Of a stretch of DNA of 64,000 bases, positions 1-11,451 are shown piece after piece. The stretch comes from Caproicibacterium amylolyticum (GTDB lineage Bacteria; Bacillota; Clostridia; Oscillospirales; Acutalibacteraceae): NCBI RefSeq assembly GCF_014467055.1, contig NZ_CP060696.1:2852001-2916000 (forward strand), read 5' to 3'. The position numbers and the translations under genes were made by a program. Below the pieces are notes generated by a model. That model did not search any database, had not been told where the DNA came from, and worked only from the letters and a program-made list of their open reading frames with translations. Numbering within the stretch: the first letter of the stretch is position 1; each line of letters begins with the position of its first letter.

Positions 1-435
1 CTCATAATTTGTCAGGTTGATGGAAAGCTTGTCATAGTGTACTTCTTTCACGGCTTCGCTGCCGGATTTGCCCATGCGGCGCAGCACTGCCTTAATCCGT
101 GCCACTACTTCTTTCGCTTCAAAAGGCTTGACCACATAATCGTCAGCCCCAAGCTCCAGCCCCAGCACCTTATCAAAAACTTCGCCCTTTGCGGTCAGCA
201 TAATAATCGGGCACTGGCTCTTTTTGCGGATTTCACGGCACACCTGCCAGCCGTCCAGTTCCGGCAGCATAATATCCAGCATAATTAAATCCGGATTCTG
301 CGCATCAAACAGTTCCAATGCCTTGCGTCCGTCATTCGCGATTACAACCTCAAATCCCTCTTTTTCGATATACAAACGAAGCAGTTCACAAATGTTTTGG
401 TCGTCATCTACAACCAAAATTTTTCCTTGTGACAT
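1..435 (-). CDS. OmpR-family response regulator, receiver domain (partial)
   Basis: This gene runs off the left edge of the window, so only the first 145 residues are visible. They form a CheY-like receiver domain: an acidic pocket D10-D11-D12, phosphoacceptor D54 in LDIMLPELDG, T81 and the invariant K103 before P104. After about residue 120 the linker to the expected winged-helix DNA-binding domain begins. The ATG at 435 follows a strong aaaggaggg ribosome site. By family knowledge it would be phosphorylated by a partner histidine kinase and bind promoter DNA; that kinase is not in the window. A perfect TTGACA (489-494) and a perfect TATAAT (471-476) lie upstream on the coding strand but only 12 bp apart, so the promoter is unclear. 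The target pathway cannot be told from this part. Confidence 0.9.
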   Translation of the reverse strand, partial: MSQGKILVVDDDQNICELLRLYIEKEGFEVVIANDGRKALELFDAQNPDLIMLDIMLPELDGWQVCREIRKKSQCPIIMLTAKGEVFDKVLGLELGADDYVVKPFEAKEVVARIKAVLRRMGKSGSEAVKEVHYDKLSINLTNYE

Positions 436-744
436 GCAAAGCCCTCCTTTAAGTACAAATATACAGTGTTATTATAATTTATTCCATCTGTCAAATGATG
501 AATATTCTATTAAGGAAGCGCCATTCTGCCTGATTTTTGTTTGATTTCACTCAGCAGCCGTGCAGATTCCGCCTAAATAGAAAAGCAAATCCAAAACCCA
601 TCATTCATAATTGTTTATCTGATTTTATCACGCCCGCTTCTGCACTGCAATTTTTTTCATATTCAAACAGCGAAAGCCGCCGTTTCCCCAACAGAAACAG
701 CGGCTTTCGCTTGATTGTGTGTGTAACAGATTCAACCAGAAGTC
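436..744. other. Intergenic region between response regulator and leuD
   Basis: About 310 bases without a gene. It holds the upstream region of the response regulator and, at 671-710, a long hairpin next to the end of leuD. No convincing reading frame with a ribosome site is present. Confidence 0.6.
671..710 (-). terminator. Hairpin downstream of leuD, probable terminator
   Basis: Two 17-base arms read gcgaaagccgc.gtttc against its complement around a 7-base loop. On the minus strand the single odd position becomes a G-U pair, so the stem is fully paired in the leuCD direction. The U-tract after it is poor. Confidence 0.55.
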
Positions 745-1227
745 TTATTTTTGCAGGCTGTTCAGCAGCCCGCCTTTATCAATGATATTTTGAATAAATG
801 GCGGAAACGGCTCTGCATGGAATTTTTTTCCTGTTGTTAAGTCGGTAATCAGACCGGTGTCAAAGTCCACCTGCACTTCATCGCCGTTTTCAAGTGCAAG
901 CGCTGCTTCTTCGCATTCCAGGATCGGCAGGCCGATATTAATGGAGTTGCGGTAAAAAATGCGTGCAAACGTGCTTGCAATCACACAGGAAACACCGCTT
1001 GCCTGAATGGCAATGGGTGCATGCTCACGGGAGGAACCACAGCCAAAATTCTTGTGTGCCACAATAATGTCGCCGGGTTTTACATTTTTTACAAAGTTCT
1101 TATCGATATCTTCCATGCAGTGCTGTGCCAGTTCTTCGTGAGAAGAAGTGTTCAGGTAGCGCGCCGGAATAATCACATCAGTGTCAACGTTGTCCCCGTA
1201 CTTGTGTACTTTCCCTTTTGCAAACAT
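745..1227 (-). CDS. leuD: 3-isopropylmalate dehydratase small subunit
   Basis: LeuD, 160 residues, the small swivelling subunit of isopropylmalate isomerase, which converts 2-isopropylmalate to 3-isopropylmalate in leucine synthesis. The N-terminal block [17 protein letters not shown] and the [10 protein letters not shown] motif at about residues 61-70 (substrate-binding loop) are characteristic. The length fits the stand-alone bacterial and archaeal-type small subunit. It begins 15 bases after leuC stops, behind a gggaggag ribosome site, so the two subunits are surely co-transcribed. The other leucine genes, leuA and leuB, are not in the window. Confidence 0.96.
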   Translation of the reverse strand: MFAKGKVHKYGDNVDTDVIIPARYLNTSSHEELAQHCMEDIDKNFVKNVKPGDIIVAHKNFGCGSSREHAPIAIQASGVSCVIASTFARIFYRNSINIGLPILECEEAALALENGDEVQVDFDTGLITDLTTGKKFHAEPFPPFIQNIIDKGGLLNSLQK

Positions 1228-1242
1228 CTGTTTTCTCCTCCC

Positions 1243-2502
1243 TTACAGTTTTTCCGGATCTGTCAGAACACCGGTTACCGCACTGGCTGCCGCCACTGCC
1301 GGACTTGCCAGGTAAACTTCGCTCTCCACGTGTCCCATGCGGCCAACAAAGTTGCGGTTCGTTGTGGAAACTGCACGTTCGCCCTTACCAAGAATGCCCA
1401 TGTAGCCGCCAAGGCACGGTCCGCAGGTCGGTGTGCTTACCACCGCGCCCGCTTCTACAAAGATTTCTGTCAGACCCTCGCGAATACACTGCAGGTAAAT
1501 CTGCTGTGTCGCCGGAATGACGATACAGCGCACGCCGTCCGCAATTTTCCGGTCTTTCAAGATTCTTGCCGCAACGCGCATATCTTCAATACGTCCGTTG
1601 GTGCAGGAGCCAATCACTGCCTGGTCGATTTTTACCCCTGCCGCTTCGTCAATCGTCTTGGTGTTTTCCGGCAGATGCGGGAAACTGACCGTCGGCCGCA
1701 GTGCGGCAAGGTCAATCTCCACGGTGCGTTCATACTCCGCGTCCGGGTCGGCTTCGTAAACCTTTACTTCACGCTGGAAGCGTCCCTTTTCATAGGCAAG
1801 TGTTTTTTCATCCACCGGGAAAATCCCGTTCTTTGCACCGGCTTCAATCGCCATATTCGCAATGCACAGGCGGTCTTCTACAGAAAGCGCCGCAACGCCC
1901 TCACCGGTAAACTCCAGTGATTTGTAAAGCGCACCGTCCACACCGATTTCGCCAATCAAATGCAGAATAACATCCTTGCCGCTGACCCAGCCGGTCGGCT
2001 TGCCTTTCAGCACGACCTTGATTGCCGCAGGCACCTTGAACCAAGCTTTTCCGGAAATCATACCGGCGGCCATGTCTGTGCTGCCAACACCGGTTGAAAA
2101 AGCACCAAGTGCGCCGTAAGTACAGGTATGGCTGTCTGCGCCGATAATACAGTCGCCGGGGCCAACCAGTCCCTGCTCCGGCAGCAGTGCATGTTCAATG
2201 CCCATGCGCCCCACGTCAAAGAAATTCTGGATGTTGTATTTACCGGCAAAGCCGCGCGTCTGGCGGCACTGCTCTGCCGCCTTAATGTCCTTGTTCGGCA
2301 CAAAATGGTCTAACACCAGCGCAATGCGTGAGTTGTCAAACACACTGCTGGCACCGCATTTTTCAAACTCATTGATTGCAACCGGGCTGGTAATGTCATT
2401 TCCGAGCACCAAATCCAGCTTTGCTTCAATCAACTGGCCGGCTTTTACACTGGAAAGTCCGGCGTGCGCCGCCAGGATCTTCTGTGTCATGGTCATTCCC
2501 AT
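1243..2502 (-). CDS. leuC: 3-isopropylmalate dehydratase large subunit
   Basis: LeuC, 419 residues, the aconitase-family large subunit that carries the [4Fe-4S] cluster. Visible marks are [15 protein letters not shown] (first cluster cysteine), VIGSCTNGR and [10 protein letters not shown] (the other two). The length matches the short (about 420 residue) LeuC type that pairs with a separate small LeuD, which follows directly. Three Met codons lie near the start (MGMTM); the first is chosen because aggagg sits eight bases before it. The gene is divergent from a Crp/Fnr regulator, and a 17-base dyad lies between them, so that regulator may control leuCD (inference). Confidence 0.97.
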   Translation of the reverse strand: MGMTMTQKILAAHAGLSSVKAGQLIEAKLDLVLGNDITSPVAINEFEKCGASSVFDNSRIALVLDHFVPNKDIKAAEQCRQTRGFAGKYNIQNFFDVGRMGIEHALLPEQGLVGPGDCIIGADSHTCTYGALGAFSTGVGSTDMAAGMISGKAWFKVPAAIKVVLKGKPTGWVSGKDVILHLIGEIGVDGALYKSLEFTGEGVAALSVEDRLCIANMAIEAGAKNGIFPVDEKTLAYEKGRFQREVKVYEADPDAEYERTVEIDLAALRPTVSFPHLPENTKTIDEAAGVKIDQAVIGSCTNGRIEDMRVAARILKDRKIADGVRCIVIPATQQIYLQCIREGLTEIFVEAGAVVSTPTCGPCLGGYMGILGKGERAVSTTNRNFVGRMGHVESEVYLASPAVAAASAVTGVLTDPEKL

Positions 2503-2551
2503 ACAAAATGCCTCCTGTCTTATTTCGTTGGATTTATTATCCCACAGATTA

Positions 2552-2568
2552 TTTACAAAGAATGTAAA
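2552..2568. promoter_or_regulatory. Inverted repeat in the leuC / crp-type regulator intergenic region
   Basis: TTTACA-N5-TGTAAA is a perfect 6-base dyad, located 50 bases upstream of leuC and 65 upstream of the regulator's GTG. Its size and symmetry suit a dimeric Crp/Fnr-type protein. That it is the binding site of the neighbouring regulator is inference. Confidence 0.45.
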
Positions 2569-2632
2569 CCATGTTACAATTTCAATAGAACTTCAATTCT
2601 GCGGTTCAAATGATTCTTTTGGAGGGAAATCT

Positions 2633-3268
2633 GTGGCGCACAATTTTCACTTTGTCGAGCCGGATTTCAGCTGGTCTTTTCTCGATGAAGGGCAGCCGTT
2701 TCGGCATTTCAGTTCGCATCAGCTGGTTTATCTGCAGGGTGAAACGGACGATTGTTTTTACTACCTGAAAAAAGGCCGTGTCTGTATTTTCCTGATTTCC
2801 GACGAAGGCGACGAAAAAACCGTCACCTTCCGTGAAAGCGGATCTATTTTCGGCGAGGCAGCTTTTTTCGACGGCAAACCGCGCACAACCTCCGCCAGAA
2901 CCATTACCGACTGTCAAATCGTCAGCATTGGCCGTGCAGAACTGACTTCTCTTTTTCGTCAGGATCCATCCCTCGCTCTGCAGATGCTGCAGGTGCTTGC
3001 AAAAACCGTTCGCATGCTTTCCGGTCAGCTGGATACCATGTCGTTTCTTTCTGCCGACCGGCGTATCGCCGGCATTCTTGTTTCCCTTGCCAATACGGAA
3101 CACACTGTCCACAATTCGCAGGAAGAACTCGGCAACCTTGCCGGCGTGACCCGCATTACGGTAAACCGTGTGCTGCATTCGTTTGCGGAAAAGGGGTGGC
3201 TGACACTGCAGTACCGCAGTGTGACCCTGCTGGACCCCGCTGCCCTGACTGCTTTTGCAAAAGAATAG
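2633..3268 (+). CDS. Crp/Fnr family transcriptional regulator
   Basis: A 211-residue protein with a cyclic-nucleotide-binding-like beta roll (about residues 20-125, including ESGSIFGEAAFFDGKPRTTS) and a C-terminal winged helix (about 150-205, with the helix-turn-helix LGNLAGVTRITVNRVLHSF). The frame is open much further upstream, but GTG at 2633 sits six bases after ggaggg and gives the usual family length. No N-terminal cysteine cluster is present, so it is not an Fe-S Fnr. The effector is unknown. It is transcribed away from leuCD, and a dyad lies between the two genes. It could be a CcpA-independent catabolic or redox regulator; nothing in the sequence decides this. Confidence 0.88.
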   Translation: MAHNFHFVEPDFSWSFLDEGQPFRHFSSHQLVYLQGETDDCFYYLKKGRVCIFLISDEGDEKTVTFRESGSIFGEAAFFDGKPRTTSARTITDCQIVSIGRAELTSLFRQDPSLALQMLQVLAKTVRMLSGQLDTMSFLSADRRIAGILVSLANTEHTVHNSQEELGNLAGVTRITVNRVLHSFAEKGWLTLQYRSVTLLDPAALTAFAKE

Positions 3269-3270
3269 CA

Positions 3271-3289
3271 GGGCAGCTGCCTGCTGCCC
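3271..3289 (+). terminator. Small GC-rich hairpin after the Crp/Fnr gene
   Basis: gggcagc-N5-gctgccc starts three bases after the stop codon and is followed only by ttt. It may be a weak terminator, backed up by the stronger one at 3333. Confidence 0.45.
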
Positions 3290-3332
3290 TTTCAGCAACG
3301 TTTATATTTCACGCCGCCTTCCCTCCAAACAC

Positions 3333-3387
3333 AAAAGTCCGGACAGACTGAAAGCTGTATTTGCTTTCCACCTGTCCGGACTTTTTT
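3333..3387. terminator. Bidirectional terminator between convergent genes
   Basis: The 14-base arms aaaagtccggacag and ctgtccggactttt enclose a 25-base loop with its own small gaaagc/gctttc stem. A run of T follows on the plus side and of A on the left, so it can serve the Crp/Fnr gene and the minus-strand gene that ends at 3387. Confidence 0.85.
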
Positions 3388-4043
3388 CAGGATGCCTTGG
3401 AAGCTGTTTTCGCGCTCATTGCGTTCTCATAGATTTCCTTGCTCGCATCCCAGTATTTTTTATGCTCCGTGTACTTCTTGTCGCTTTCCTTGTCCAGTAC
3501 ACGCATGTTAACAGTAAAGCTGTAGCCGTCGTACTTCATGACACTCGGCATTGGCATCTTTACATTGGAAGAGTCCCAGCCTTCCTGCTGCTGGATATAA
3601 TCATACCCTTTGCTGTCACAGATAAACATCATGTCGCTGTAAGTTGTAAAATCCCCCATCAGCCGCGTGACACTTGCCGCTGTGATCTGCGCATTGGAGT
3701 TTTCACCGCCCAGCGCATAATTGCTGATCTGCACAACCACCTTGCCGTCGCCGTTGCGGTCTTTTGCGCCGAGCTGCAGCTTGTTTTCCATATCCTGAAC
3801 AACATTTTCGGGAACATCATATTCCGTGATCAGGCCAATCTGATAGTCCGGTTCCACCTTTGACGCAAAGTCATAAATGATGAATCCCAGCAAAATTGCC
3901 GCCACTACACCAATCAGAATATGCCACTTGTGGTAATACCAAAAGTTCTGCCGTTTCTCTTTTGGTGTCTGCGGCGTATGCTCCAGCTTCTCACTATGAA
4001 TGGTTTCCTCTCCCTGATGAACCAGATACCGTTCGCGTGCCAT
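3387..4043 (-). CDS. Single-pass membrane protein of unknown function, third gene of greA-lysS operon
   Basis: I do not recognise this 218-residue protein. It has a charged 33-residue cytoplasmic start ending in KEKRQNFWYYHKWHILIG, one membrane segment at about residues 36-57, and a soluble outer part of about 160 residues with an NGDGK turn and a lysine-rich tail. The WYYHKW-then-membrane layout is reminiscent of small Clostridial membrane proteins of unknown role. It starts four bases after the lysS stop codon and its ribosome site (aaggag) lies inside the last lysS codons, so its translation is coupled to lysS. A strong terminator follows immediately. Confidence 0.85.
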   Translation of the reverse strand: MARERYLVHQGEETIHSEKLEHTPQTPKEKRQNFWYYHKWHILIGVVAAILLGFIIYDFASKVEPDYQIGLITEYDVPENVVQDMENKLQLGAKDRNGDGKVVVQISNYALGGENSNAQITAASVTRLMGDFTTYSDMMFICDSKGYDYIQQQEGWDSSNVKMPMPSVMKYDGYSFTVNMRVLDKESDKKYTEHKKYWDASKEIYENAMSAKTASKAS

Positions 4044-4047
4044 AAAC

Positions 4048-5547
4048 TCACTCCTTCGGCTTCATGGTCGGGAACAGCAGCACATCGCGGATTGCTTCTG
4101 CACCGGTCAGCGTCATTACCAGACGGTCAACACCAATTCCCAGTCCGCCGGTCGGCGGCATGCCGTATTCCAATGCGGTCAGGAAGTCTTCGTCCACATC
4201 GCAGGCCTCGTCATCGCCGGCGGCCTTTGCGGCTGCCTGCGCTTCAAAGCGCTCGCGCTGGTCAATCGGGTCATTCAGTTCGGAGAAGGCATTTGCGTGC
4301 TCTGTACCGCAGATGAACAGCTCAAACCGCTCTGTATAGCGCGGGTCCTTCGGGTCCTTCTTTGCCAGCGGAGAGATATCCGTTGGGTGGCCGGTCAGGA
4401 ACGTCGGCTGAACCAACTTGTCTTCGCAGTACTCGTCAAAGAACAGGTTCATAATGTCGCCCATCTTGTGGCGGTCCAAGACCTGCAGATGGTGTTCCTT
4501 GGCGCAGGCGCGTGCCTCATCCAGCGACTTAAAGTCATCAAAATCCACACCCGCGTACTGCTTCACAGCGTCCTTCATGCTGATGCGTGCAAAGGGCTGT
4601 GCAAAGTCCACATCCACACCGTGTACAACCACCTTGGTTGTACCCAGCACCTTAGTTGCCACCGTGCGAATCAGGTTTTCGGTCAAGTCCATCATTCCGT
4701 TGATGTCCGTATATGCCTGATACAGTTCCAATTCCGTAAATTCCGGATTGTGGCGGGTATCCATGCCCTCGTTGCGGAAAACACGGCCAATCTCATACAC
4801 ACGCTCAAAGCCGCCGACAATCAGCCGCTTCAGGTACAGCTCCAGCGCAATGCGCAGGTACAAATCCATATCCAGCGTGTTGTGGTGTGTGATGAACGGA
4901 CGTGCGGAAGCACCGCCGGCAATGGTGTGCAGCACCGGTGTTTCCACTTCCAGGAACTGCTCGTCATCCAGAAATTTGCGGATTTCAGAAATAATCTGCG
5001 TGCGCTTTACAAATGTATCCCGCACTTCCGGGTTCACAATCAGGTCAAGATAGCGCTGGCGGTAGCGGGTATCTGTGTTGGTCAAACCGTGAAATTTCTC
5101 CGGCAGGGGCAGCAGGCTCTTACTCAGCAGCTGCGCGCCGGTAGCCTTAACGCTCACTTCACCGCGCTTGGTGCGGAATACATGGCCCTTAATGCCGATA
5201 ATATCGCCGACATCCCAGTAGGACTTAAATTCCTTGTAGGTTTCCTCGCCCACTTCATCGATTCGGAAGTAAACCTGAATGCGGTCGGTTTTGTCTGCCA
5301 CATCCAGAAAACTCGCTTTGCCCATCACACGGCGGCTCATCATGCGGCCGGCAATGCACACATCTTTGCCTTCCAGTTCCTCAAAATTTTCCTTGATTCC
5401 GGCGGCAAAGCTGTCCTGCGGCCAAGTTGTAACAGCAAACGGGTCTTTGCCGGCTTCACGCAGGGCGGCAAGCTTTTCGCGGCGAATGCGCTGCTGCTCG
5501 CCCAGGTCCTGCTCCGGCTGCGCCTGATTTTCCTTATTTTCACTCAT
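4048..5547 (-). CDS. lysS: Lysyl-tRNA synthetase, class II
   Basis: LysS, 499 residues, charges tRNA-Lys with lysine. The order is an N-terminal OB-fold anticodon-binding domain (about 60-170) and a class II catalytic core with motif 2 ([21 protein letters not shown], partly quoted as [15 protein letters not shown]) and motif 3 ([11 protein letters not shown]) near the C-terminus. The reading frame is open 43 codons further upstream, but MSENKEN at 5547 follows aggagga at good spacing and matches the family start. It lies between greA and a small membrane protein gene on the same strand, 150 bases after greA. The greA-lysS order is common in Clostridia. Confidence 0.97.
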   Translation of the reverse strand: MSENKENQAQPEQDLGEQQRIRREKLAALREAGKDPFAVTTWPQDSFAAGIKENFEELEGKDVCIAGRMMSRRVMGKASFLDVADKTDRIQVYFRIDEVGEETYKEFKSYWDVGDIIGIKGHVFRTKRGEVSVKATGAQLLSKSLLPLPEKFHGLTNTDTRYRQRYLDLIVNPEVRDTFVKRTQIISEIRKFLDDEQFLEVETPVLHTIAGGASARPFITHHNTLDMDLYLRIALELYLKRLIVGGFERVYEIGRVFRNEGMDTRHNPEFTELELYQAYTDINGMMDLTENLIRTVATKVLGTTKVVVHGVDVDFAQPFARISMKDAVKQYAGVDFDDFKSLDEARACAKEHHLQVLDRHKMGDIMNLFFDEYCEDKLVQPTFLTGHPTDISPLAKKDPKDPRYTERFELFICGTEHANAFSELNDPIDQRERFEAQAAAKAAGDDEACDVDEDFLTALEYGMPPTGGLGIGVDRLVMTLTGAEAIRDVLLFPTMKPKE

Positions 5548-5696
5548 GAATTGTTGATTCCTCCTAAATACTGACACTTTAAACATCCAAACAGCAAAAC
5601 AGCTGCGAAAAAGCGGCAGACAGCGATGCAAAAACGCGCACCGGCTCCGCTTTGACGCAGACTGTCTGAAAAACACAGTTTTCGGCAGAAAACCGC

Positions 5697-6182
5697 TTAT
5701 TTTACGATTTCAATGATTTCGTAAACTTTGGTTCCGGCAGGAACGTCAATTTCCACTTTTTCGCCCGGTGCATGTCCCAGCAGACCGGCACCAACCGCAC
5801 TTTCGTCGCTGATGCATCCCATAATCGGGTCGGCTTCGCTGCTGCCCACGATTTTCAGCTGCAGTTCTTTGCCGTCTGTGCTGCCTGTGTCAGAAATCCG
5901 CACACGCACAGTGGAACCAATGTGGACGTGCGCACTGCCCAATTCGCTTTCGTCTATAATTTTGACGTCTTTGAGCATAGCCTCGACGTCCGCAATGCGG
6001 GCTTCCAAAATGGCCTGCTCATTTTTCGCCTCATCATATTCACTGTTTTCGGAAAGGTCGCCATAGCCCAGTGCCACTTTGATTTTTTCCGCAACTTCTT
6101 TACGTTTGACACCTTTCAGTTCTTCCAGCTCTTTTTCGAGCTTTTCAAGGCCTTCCTTGGTCAAAACTGTTTGTTTCTGCAT
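5697..6182 (-). CDS. greA: Transcription elongation factor GreA
   Basis: GreA, 161 residues, enters the RNA polymerase secondary channel and promotes cleavage of backtracked RNA. The N-terminal two-thirds of about 75 residues is a lysine- and glutamate-rich coiled coil ([13 protein letters not shown]) with the acidic tip [12 protein letters not shown], whose D and E residues are catalytic in the family. The C-terminal FKBP-like domain ends in [13 protein letters not shown]. Length is standard. It is the first gene of the greA-lysS operon and has an excellent sigma-A promoter. Confidence 0.97.
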   Translation of the reverse strand: MQKQTVLTKEGLEKLEKELEELKGVKRKEVAEKIKVALGYGDLSENSEYDEAKNEQAILEARIADVEAMLKDVKIIDESELGSAHVHIGSTVRVRISDTGSTDGKELQLKIVGSSEADPIMGCISDESAVGAGLLGHAPGEKVEIDVPAGTKVYEIIEIVK

Positions 6183-6235
6183 GGTTTTACCACCTTTTCA
6201 GGGAGTATGGCTCCCGCGTTTAGATATACTTATTT

Positions 6236-6264
6236 ATTATAATAAATTGTACAGGCAATGTCAA
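6236..6264 (-). promoter_or_regulatory. Sigma-A promoter of greA
   Basis: On the minus strand TTGACA and TATAAT are both perfect and 17 bases apart, about 55 bases before the greA start codon. Confidence 0.85.
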
Positions 6265-6290
6265 TGTGCAGTATTTCACCAACAAAATCA

Positions 6291-6329
6291 AGAAGCAGGG
6301 ATGCCTGCTGCATCGGCATCCCTGCTTCT
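6291..6329 (-). terminator. Terminator of the dnaK operon
   Basis: Perfect 15-base stem agaagcagggatgcc with a 9-base loop, directly after dnaJ. The minus strand continues tgattttgtt. Confidence 0.8.
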
Positions 6330-6341
6330 ATTATACGGAAA

Positions 6342-7499
6342 TCACTCTCCGAATTTCTGTTTCAGTTTGTCAAAAAAGCCCTTGCGCTTCTGGTAGTTTT
6401 TCTCGCTGGTGCTGTCTTCAAACTTTTTCAGCAGTTCTTTCTGCTTCACAGTCAGATTTTTCGGCACTTCCAGCACCATACGCACATACTGATCACCGCA
6501 GCCGCGTCCGCCCAGCTTGGTAATGCCCTTGCCTTTCAGCTTAAAGACATCGCCGGGCTGTGTACCCTCACGCACCTGATAACTGACTTTGCCGTCCAGC
6601 GTCGGCACCACCACTTCACCGCCCAAAGCGGCCTGTGTAAATGTAATCGGCATATCGCACCAAATGTCGTTTCCTCTACGCTCAAAGAGTGGGTGCGGGC
6701 GTACATTCACCAGCAAATGCAGGTCACCGGCGGGGCCGCCGTTAACACCGGCATTACCCTGACCCGGCACGTTCAAAATCTGCCTGTCGTCAATACCAGC
6801 CGGCACATTGATTTCCACCGTCTTCTTCTTGCGCACGTGGCCGGTGCCGCGGCAGGTTGGGCACGGTGTTTCAATCACCTTGCCGGTGCCGCCGCAGTGG
6901 TCGCAGGCGCGGGTTGTCTGCACAACCCCCATAAAGGTGTTCTGTGTTACGCGCACCTGGCCGGTGCCACCGCACACCGTACAAATTTTTGCGCTGGTTC
7001 CGGCCTTTGCGCCGCTGCCGTGGCAGTCCGGGCATTCTTCCACCTTGTCATAGGAAATCGTCTTGCGGCAGCCCTTTGCTGCTTCCTCAAATTCGATCAC
7101 CAGTGCCGCTTCCGCATCCGCTCCGCGGCGCGGGGCATTCGGGTTGGAACGCCGGCCGCCGCCGAACCCGCCAAACGGGCTTCCGCCGCCGAAAAATGTA
7201 TCAAAAATATCGCCGAAGTCCATGTCGCCGCCAAACGGGTTTCCACCCGTCGCGCCGCCGCCAAAGTTCGGGTCAACGCCCGCGTGGCCAAACTGGTCGT
7301 AGCGTGCGCGTTTCTCCTTATCGGAAAGGACTTCATATGCTTCATTGAGTTCTTTGAATTTTTCCTCGGCAGTTTTGTCGCCGGGGTGCAGGTCCGGGTG
7401 ATATTTTTTAGCGAGCTTACGGTATGCCTTTTTTATTTCGTCCTCCGAGGCATTCTTCGGCACGCCCATTACTTCATAGTAATCCTTTTTGTCCGCCAT
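6342..7499 (-). CDS. dnaJ: Chaperone protein DnaJ
   Basis: DnaJ, 385 residues, the Hsp40 co-chaperone that delivers substrates to DnaK and stimulates its ATPase. It shows the J domain (1-70) with HPD in [10 protein letters not shown], a glycine/phenylalanine-rich linker (about 75-115, [13 protein letters not shown]), four CxxCxGxG zinc motifs ([32 protein letters not shown]) and the C-terminal substrate domains. [10 protein letters not shown] is taken as start; the frame is open 25 codons further but without family similarity. It is the last gene of hrcA-grpE-dnaK-dnaJ, about 210 bases after dnaK, with a terminator behind it. Confidence 0.98.
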   Translation of the reverse strand: MADKKDYYEVMGVPKNASEDEIKKAYRKLAKKYHPDLHPGDKTAEEKFKELNEAYEVLSDKEKRARYDQFGHAGVDPNFGGGATGGNPFGGDMDFGDIFDTFFGGGSPFGGFGGGRRSNPNAPRRGADAEAALVIEFEEAAKGCRKTISYDKVEECPDCHGSGAKAGTSAKICTVCGGTGQVRVTQNTFMGVVQTTRACDHCGGTGKVIETPCPTCRGTGHVRKKKTVEINVPAGIDDRQILNVPGQGNAGVNGGPAGDLHLLVNVRPHPLFERRGNDIWCDMPITFTQAALGGEVVVPTLDGKVSYQVREGTQPGDVFKLKGKGITKLGGRGCGDQYVRMVLEVPKNLTVKQKELLKKFEDSTSEKNYQKRKGFFDKLKQKFGE

Positions 7500-7653
7500 A
7501 AAATTCCTCCTCACAGGACATAATTTTCTTTTTCCATAAATAATTTCACAAATCCGCGGCGTACTGCCGGGCAATTTTTAAGGATACTAGCGTTTGCAGG
7601 GAAAGTCAAGGGAAACCGCCCGCTCAGCACTTTTCCAAGTCCTGATAGGACAA

Positions 7654-7677
7654 CAGGGGCCTCGCTAGAAGCCCCTG
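7654..7677 (-). terminator. Hairpin between dnaK and dnaJ
   Basis: caggggc and gcccctg pair around a 10-base loop. There is no clear U-run. It may attenuate transcription into dnaJ or stabilise the dnaK message. Confidence 0.4.
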
Positions 7678-7711
7678 CTGCACTTTCCTGCTATTCTGAA
7701 AATCATCAGGC

Positions 7712-9646
<1,935 letters not shown>

Positions 9647-10252
9647 CTAGTTCGCAACCTGCACCATTGCGTGGCGCACCACCTTTTCGCCCAGCAGGTA
9701 GCCCTTTTGATAAACCTCTGCAATTACATTTTCGCCTAAATCTTCACTTTCTATGTGCGAAACTGCATTGTGGAACTGCGCATCAAACGGCTCGCCTTTT
9801 TCACCCATCGGCTTAACACCCAGCTTTTCCAGCGCTGCCGCCATCTGTTTCTCCACCATTTCAACACCTTTGCGCAGGTCTTCCACGGAGCAGTCTGCCT
9901 GGCTCAGCGCACGTTCCAAATTATCCGCCACCGGCAGGAACTCCTGCACCGCGTCCGCTGTTGCATTGGCATACAGCGCATTTTTTTCGCGCTCCGTACG
10001 CTTTCGGAAGTTGTCGTATTCTGCCGCGGTGCGCATCAGCAGATCTTTCTGTTTTGCTGCTTCCGACTTTGCAGCTTCCAAATCTTCTTTCAGTAAGTCT
10101 TCCTGTGATTTTTTCTTAGCCTTTTTTTCTTTTTTGTCCGCTTTCTTTTCTTCTTTTTGGGGCTGTTCCGTTTCCGGTGCGGCTTTGGCCTGTGCCTGTT
10201 CGGCAGTTTCCTTTTCCGTATCTTCTGTTTCTTTCTTTTCCTCGGTATTCAA
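9647..10252 (-). CDS. grpE: Nucleotide exchange factor GrpE
   Basis: GrpE, 201 residues, releases ADP from DnaK. The first 60 residues are almost only E, K, A, Q and T (disordered or helical), followed by the long dimer coiled coil (AAEYDNFRKRTEREK) and the C-terminal beta domain with the GEPFDAQFHNAV and VYQKGYLLGEKVVRHAMVQV blocks typical of the family. The start codon is TTG at 10252 behind aaggggg; no ATG is available nearby in frame. Located between hrcA and dnaK. Confidence 0.95.
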   Translation of the reverse strand: MNTEEKKETEDTEKETAEQAQAKAAPETEQPQKEEKKADKKEKKAKKKSQEDLLKEDLEAAKSEAAKQKDLLMRTAAEYDNFRKRTEREKNALYANATADAVQEFLPVADNLERALSQADCSVEDLRKGVEMVEKQMAAALEKLGVKPMGEKGEPFDAQFHNAVSHIESEDLGENVIAEVYQKGYLLGEKVVRHAMVQVAN

Positions 10253-10321
10253 AATTACACGTACCCCCTTTTCTTTTACAAGGTATATCGTAAGCGAAAT
10301 CGCTTATAATCCATCTTTCTG

Positions 10322-11347
10322 CTACTGCAGGTCAATTAATTCTGTGAGCATTCTTCCCACACTGCGTGCCAGATAATCAAGGCTGCCAATCAGCTTCGGA
10401 TAATCCATCCGCATCGGCCCCAGCACCGCAATGGCACCGGCGTCCTGCCCACGCACCGCATAGTGTGCGGTAATCAGGCCGGTATCCCGCAGTGCGGAAA
10501 CACCGCTTTCCTGTCCGATGCAGACCCGCGTTCCTGCGCGTTCCAGCAGACGGTAAACCTCCTGCGGGCGGGAAAGATAGCGCATCATGCGGCGCAGGTT
10601 TTCCGCGTTGAACTCCGGGAAGAACAGCAGGTTGGTCTGCCCGTCCATACGCACATCGCTGCCCATTGCTTCGCGGGCAACGTCCTGCAGTGCCATCAGC
10701 GCACTGCTCATCAGCAGCGCCGCCTCTCCCATTGCCGCGCCCATGGTCTGGATATACGCCGGTGTAATGCTGCGCACTGGCTTTCCTGCCAGGCTCTCGT
10801 TAAACACACGGAAAAACACACGCAGGATTTCCGGCGTCAGTTCAAAGTCGCAGTGAAATACGCGGCTGTGCATCGTGCCGGAGCTTGTCATTAAAATCAC
10901 CATTGCGGTCCGGCGGCTGGTCTGTACAAACTGGATGCCCGCCACCGCCGCGCTGCTTCCGCTCGGCGTGGTGGTAATCGCTGCCATATGCGTCAGCCCC
11001 GCCAGTGTGCGTGCCACACCGTCCAGCAATTTTTCGGGGTCATAGGCGCTCGGCAGCAGCAGTGCGTCAATGAAATGCCGTTCCTCCGGCGTTACCGGCG
11101 TGGGTGCCATCAATTCGTCAAGATACATCCGGTAACCCTTTTCGCTGGGCACCCGTCCGGCGGAGGTATGCGGCTGGTCCAGCAGCCCAACTGCCGCGAG
11201 GTCGCTCATTTCGTTGCGTACTGTGGCACTGGATACGGAAAAGTCAAGGCAGTCACACAAAACCTTGCTGCCAACCGGTTCACCGGAAACGGTGTACAGT
11301 TCAATGATGGCTTTCAGGATTTTCTGCTTGCGCGGTGTCAGTTCCAC
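10322..11347 (-). CDS. hrcA: Heat-inducible transcription repressor HrcA
   Basis: HrcA, 341 residues, represses class I heat-shock genes by binding CIRCE and needs GroEL for activity. The N-terminal winged helix (residues 1-75, ELTPRKQKILKAIIELY and VSSATVRNEMSDL) is followed by the GAF-like domain (MAAITTTPS) and the C-terminal dimer part with IAVLGPMRMDYPKLI. The start is GTG at 11347 after ggggtgagg. It is the first gene of the operon and directly downstream of a perfect CIRCE, so it should repress itself and grpE-dnaK-dnaJ. Confidence 0.98.
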   Translation of the reverse strand: MELTPRKQKILKAIIELYTVSGEPVGSKVLCDCLDFSVSSATVRNEMSDLAAVGLLDQPHTSAGRVPSEKGYRMYLDELMAPTPVTPEERHFIDALLLPSAYDPEKLLDGVARTLAGLTHMAAITTTPSGSSAAVAGIQFVQTSRRTAMVILMTSSGTMHSRVFHCDFELTPEILRVFFRVFNESLAGKPVRSITPAYIQTMGAAMGEAALLMSSALMALQDVAREAMGSDVRMDGQTNLLFFPEFNAENLRRMMRYLSRPQEVYRLLERAGTRVCIGQESGVSALRDTGLITAHYAVRGQDAGAIAVLGPMRMDYPKLIGSLDYLARSVGRMLTELIDLQ

Positions 11348-11365
11348 ATCCTCACCCCTTTTGCG

Positions 11366-11392
11366 TTAGCACTCTGTGTGCACGAGTGCTAA
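11366..11392 (-). promoter_or_regulatory. CIRCE operator
   Basis: TTAGCACTC-N9-GAGTGCTAA matches the known HrcA operator at every arm position. It lies between the hrcA promoter and the GTG start, where bound HrcA would block transcription. Confidence 0.98.
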
Positions 11393-11403
11393 CTACAGTT
11401 ATA

Positions 11404-11432
11404 AATGTACCATTACTTTACCCCGCTGTCAA
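11404..11432 (-). promoter_or_regulatory. Sigma-A promoter of hrcA-grpE-dnaK-dnaJ
   Basis: Minus-strand TTGACA, 17 bases, TACATT, with the CIRCE starting 11 bases after the -10 box. Confidence 0.88.
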
Positions 11433-11451
11433 TAGGCTAATTGTAAATACA

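Noticed and set aside
471..494. TTGACA and TATAAT before the response regulator as its promoter
   Set aside because: Both boxes are perfect but only 12 bases apart, which does not allow normal sigma-A binding.
4297..5574. Long open frame opposite lysS
   Set aside because: Antisense shadow of a well-recognised gene; no domains and skewed composition.
7100..7300. Gly-rich repetitive stretch in dnaJ as a repeat element
   Set aside because: It is the normal G/F linker of DnaJ.
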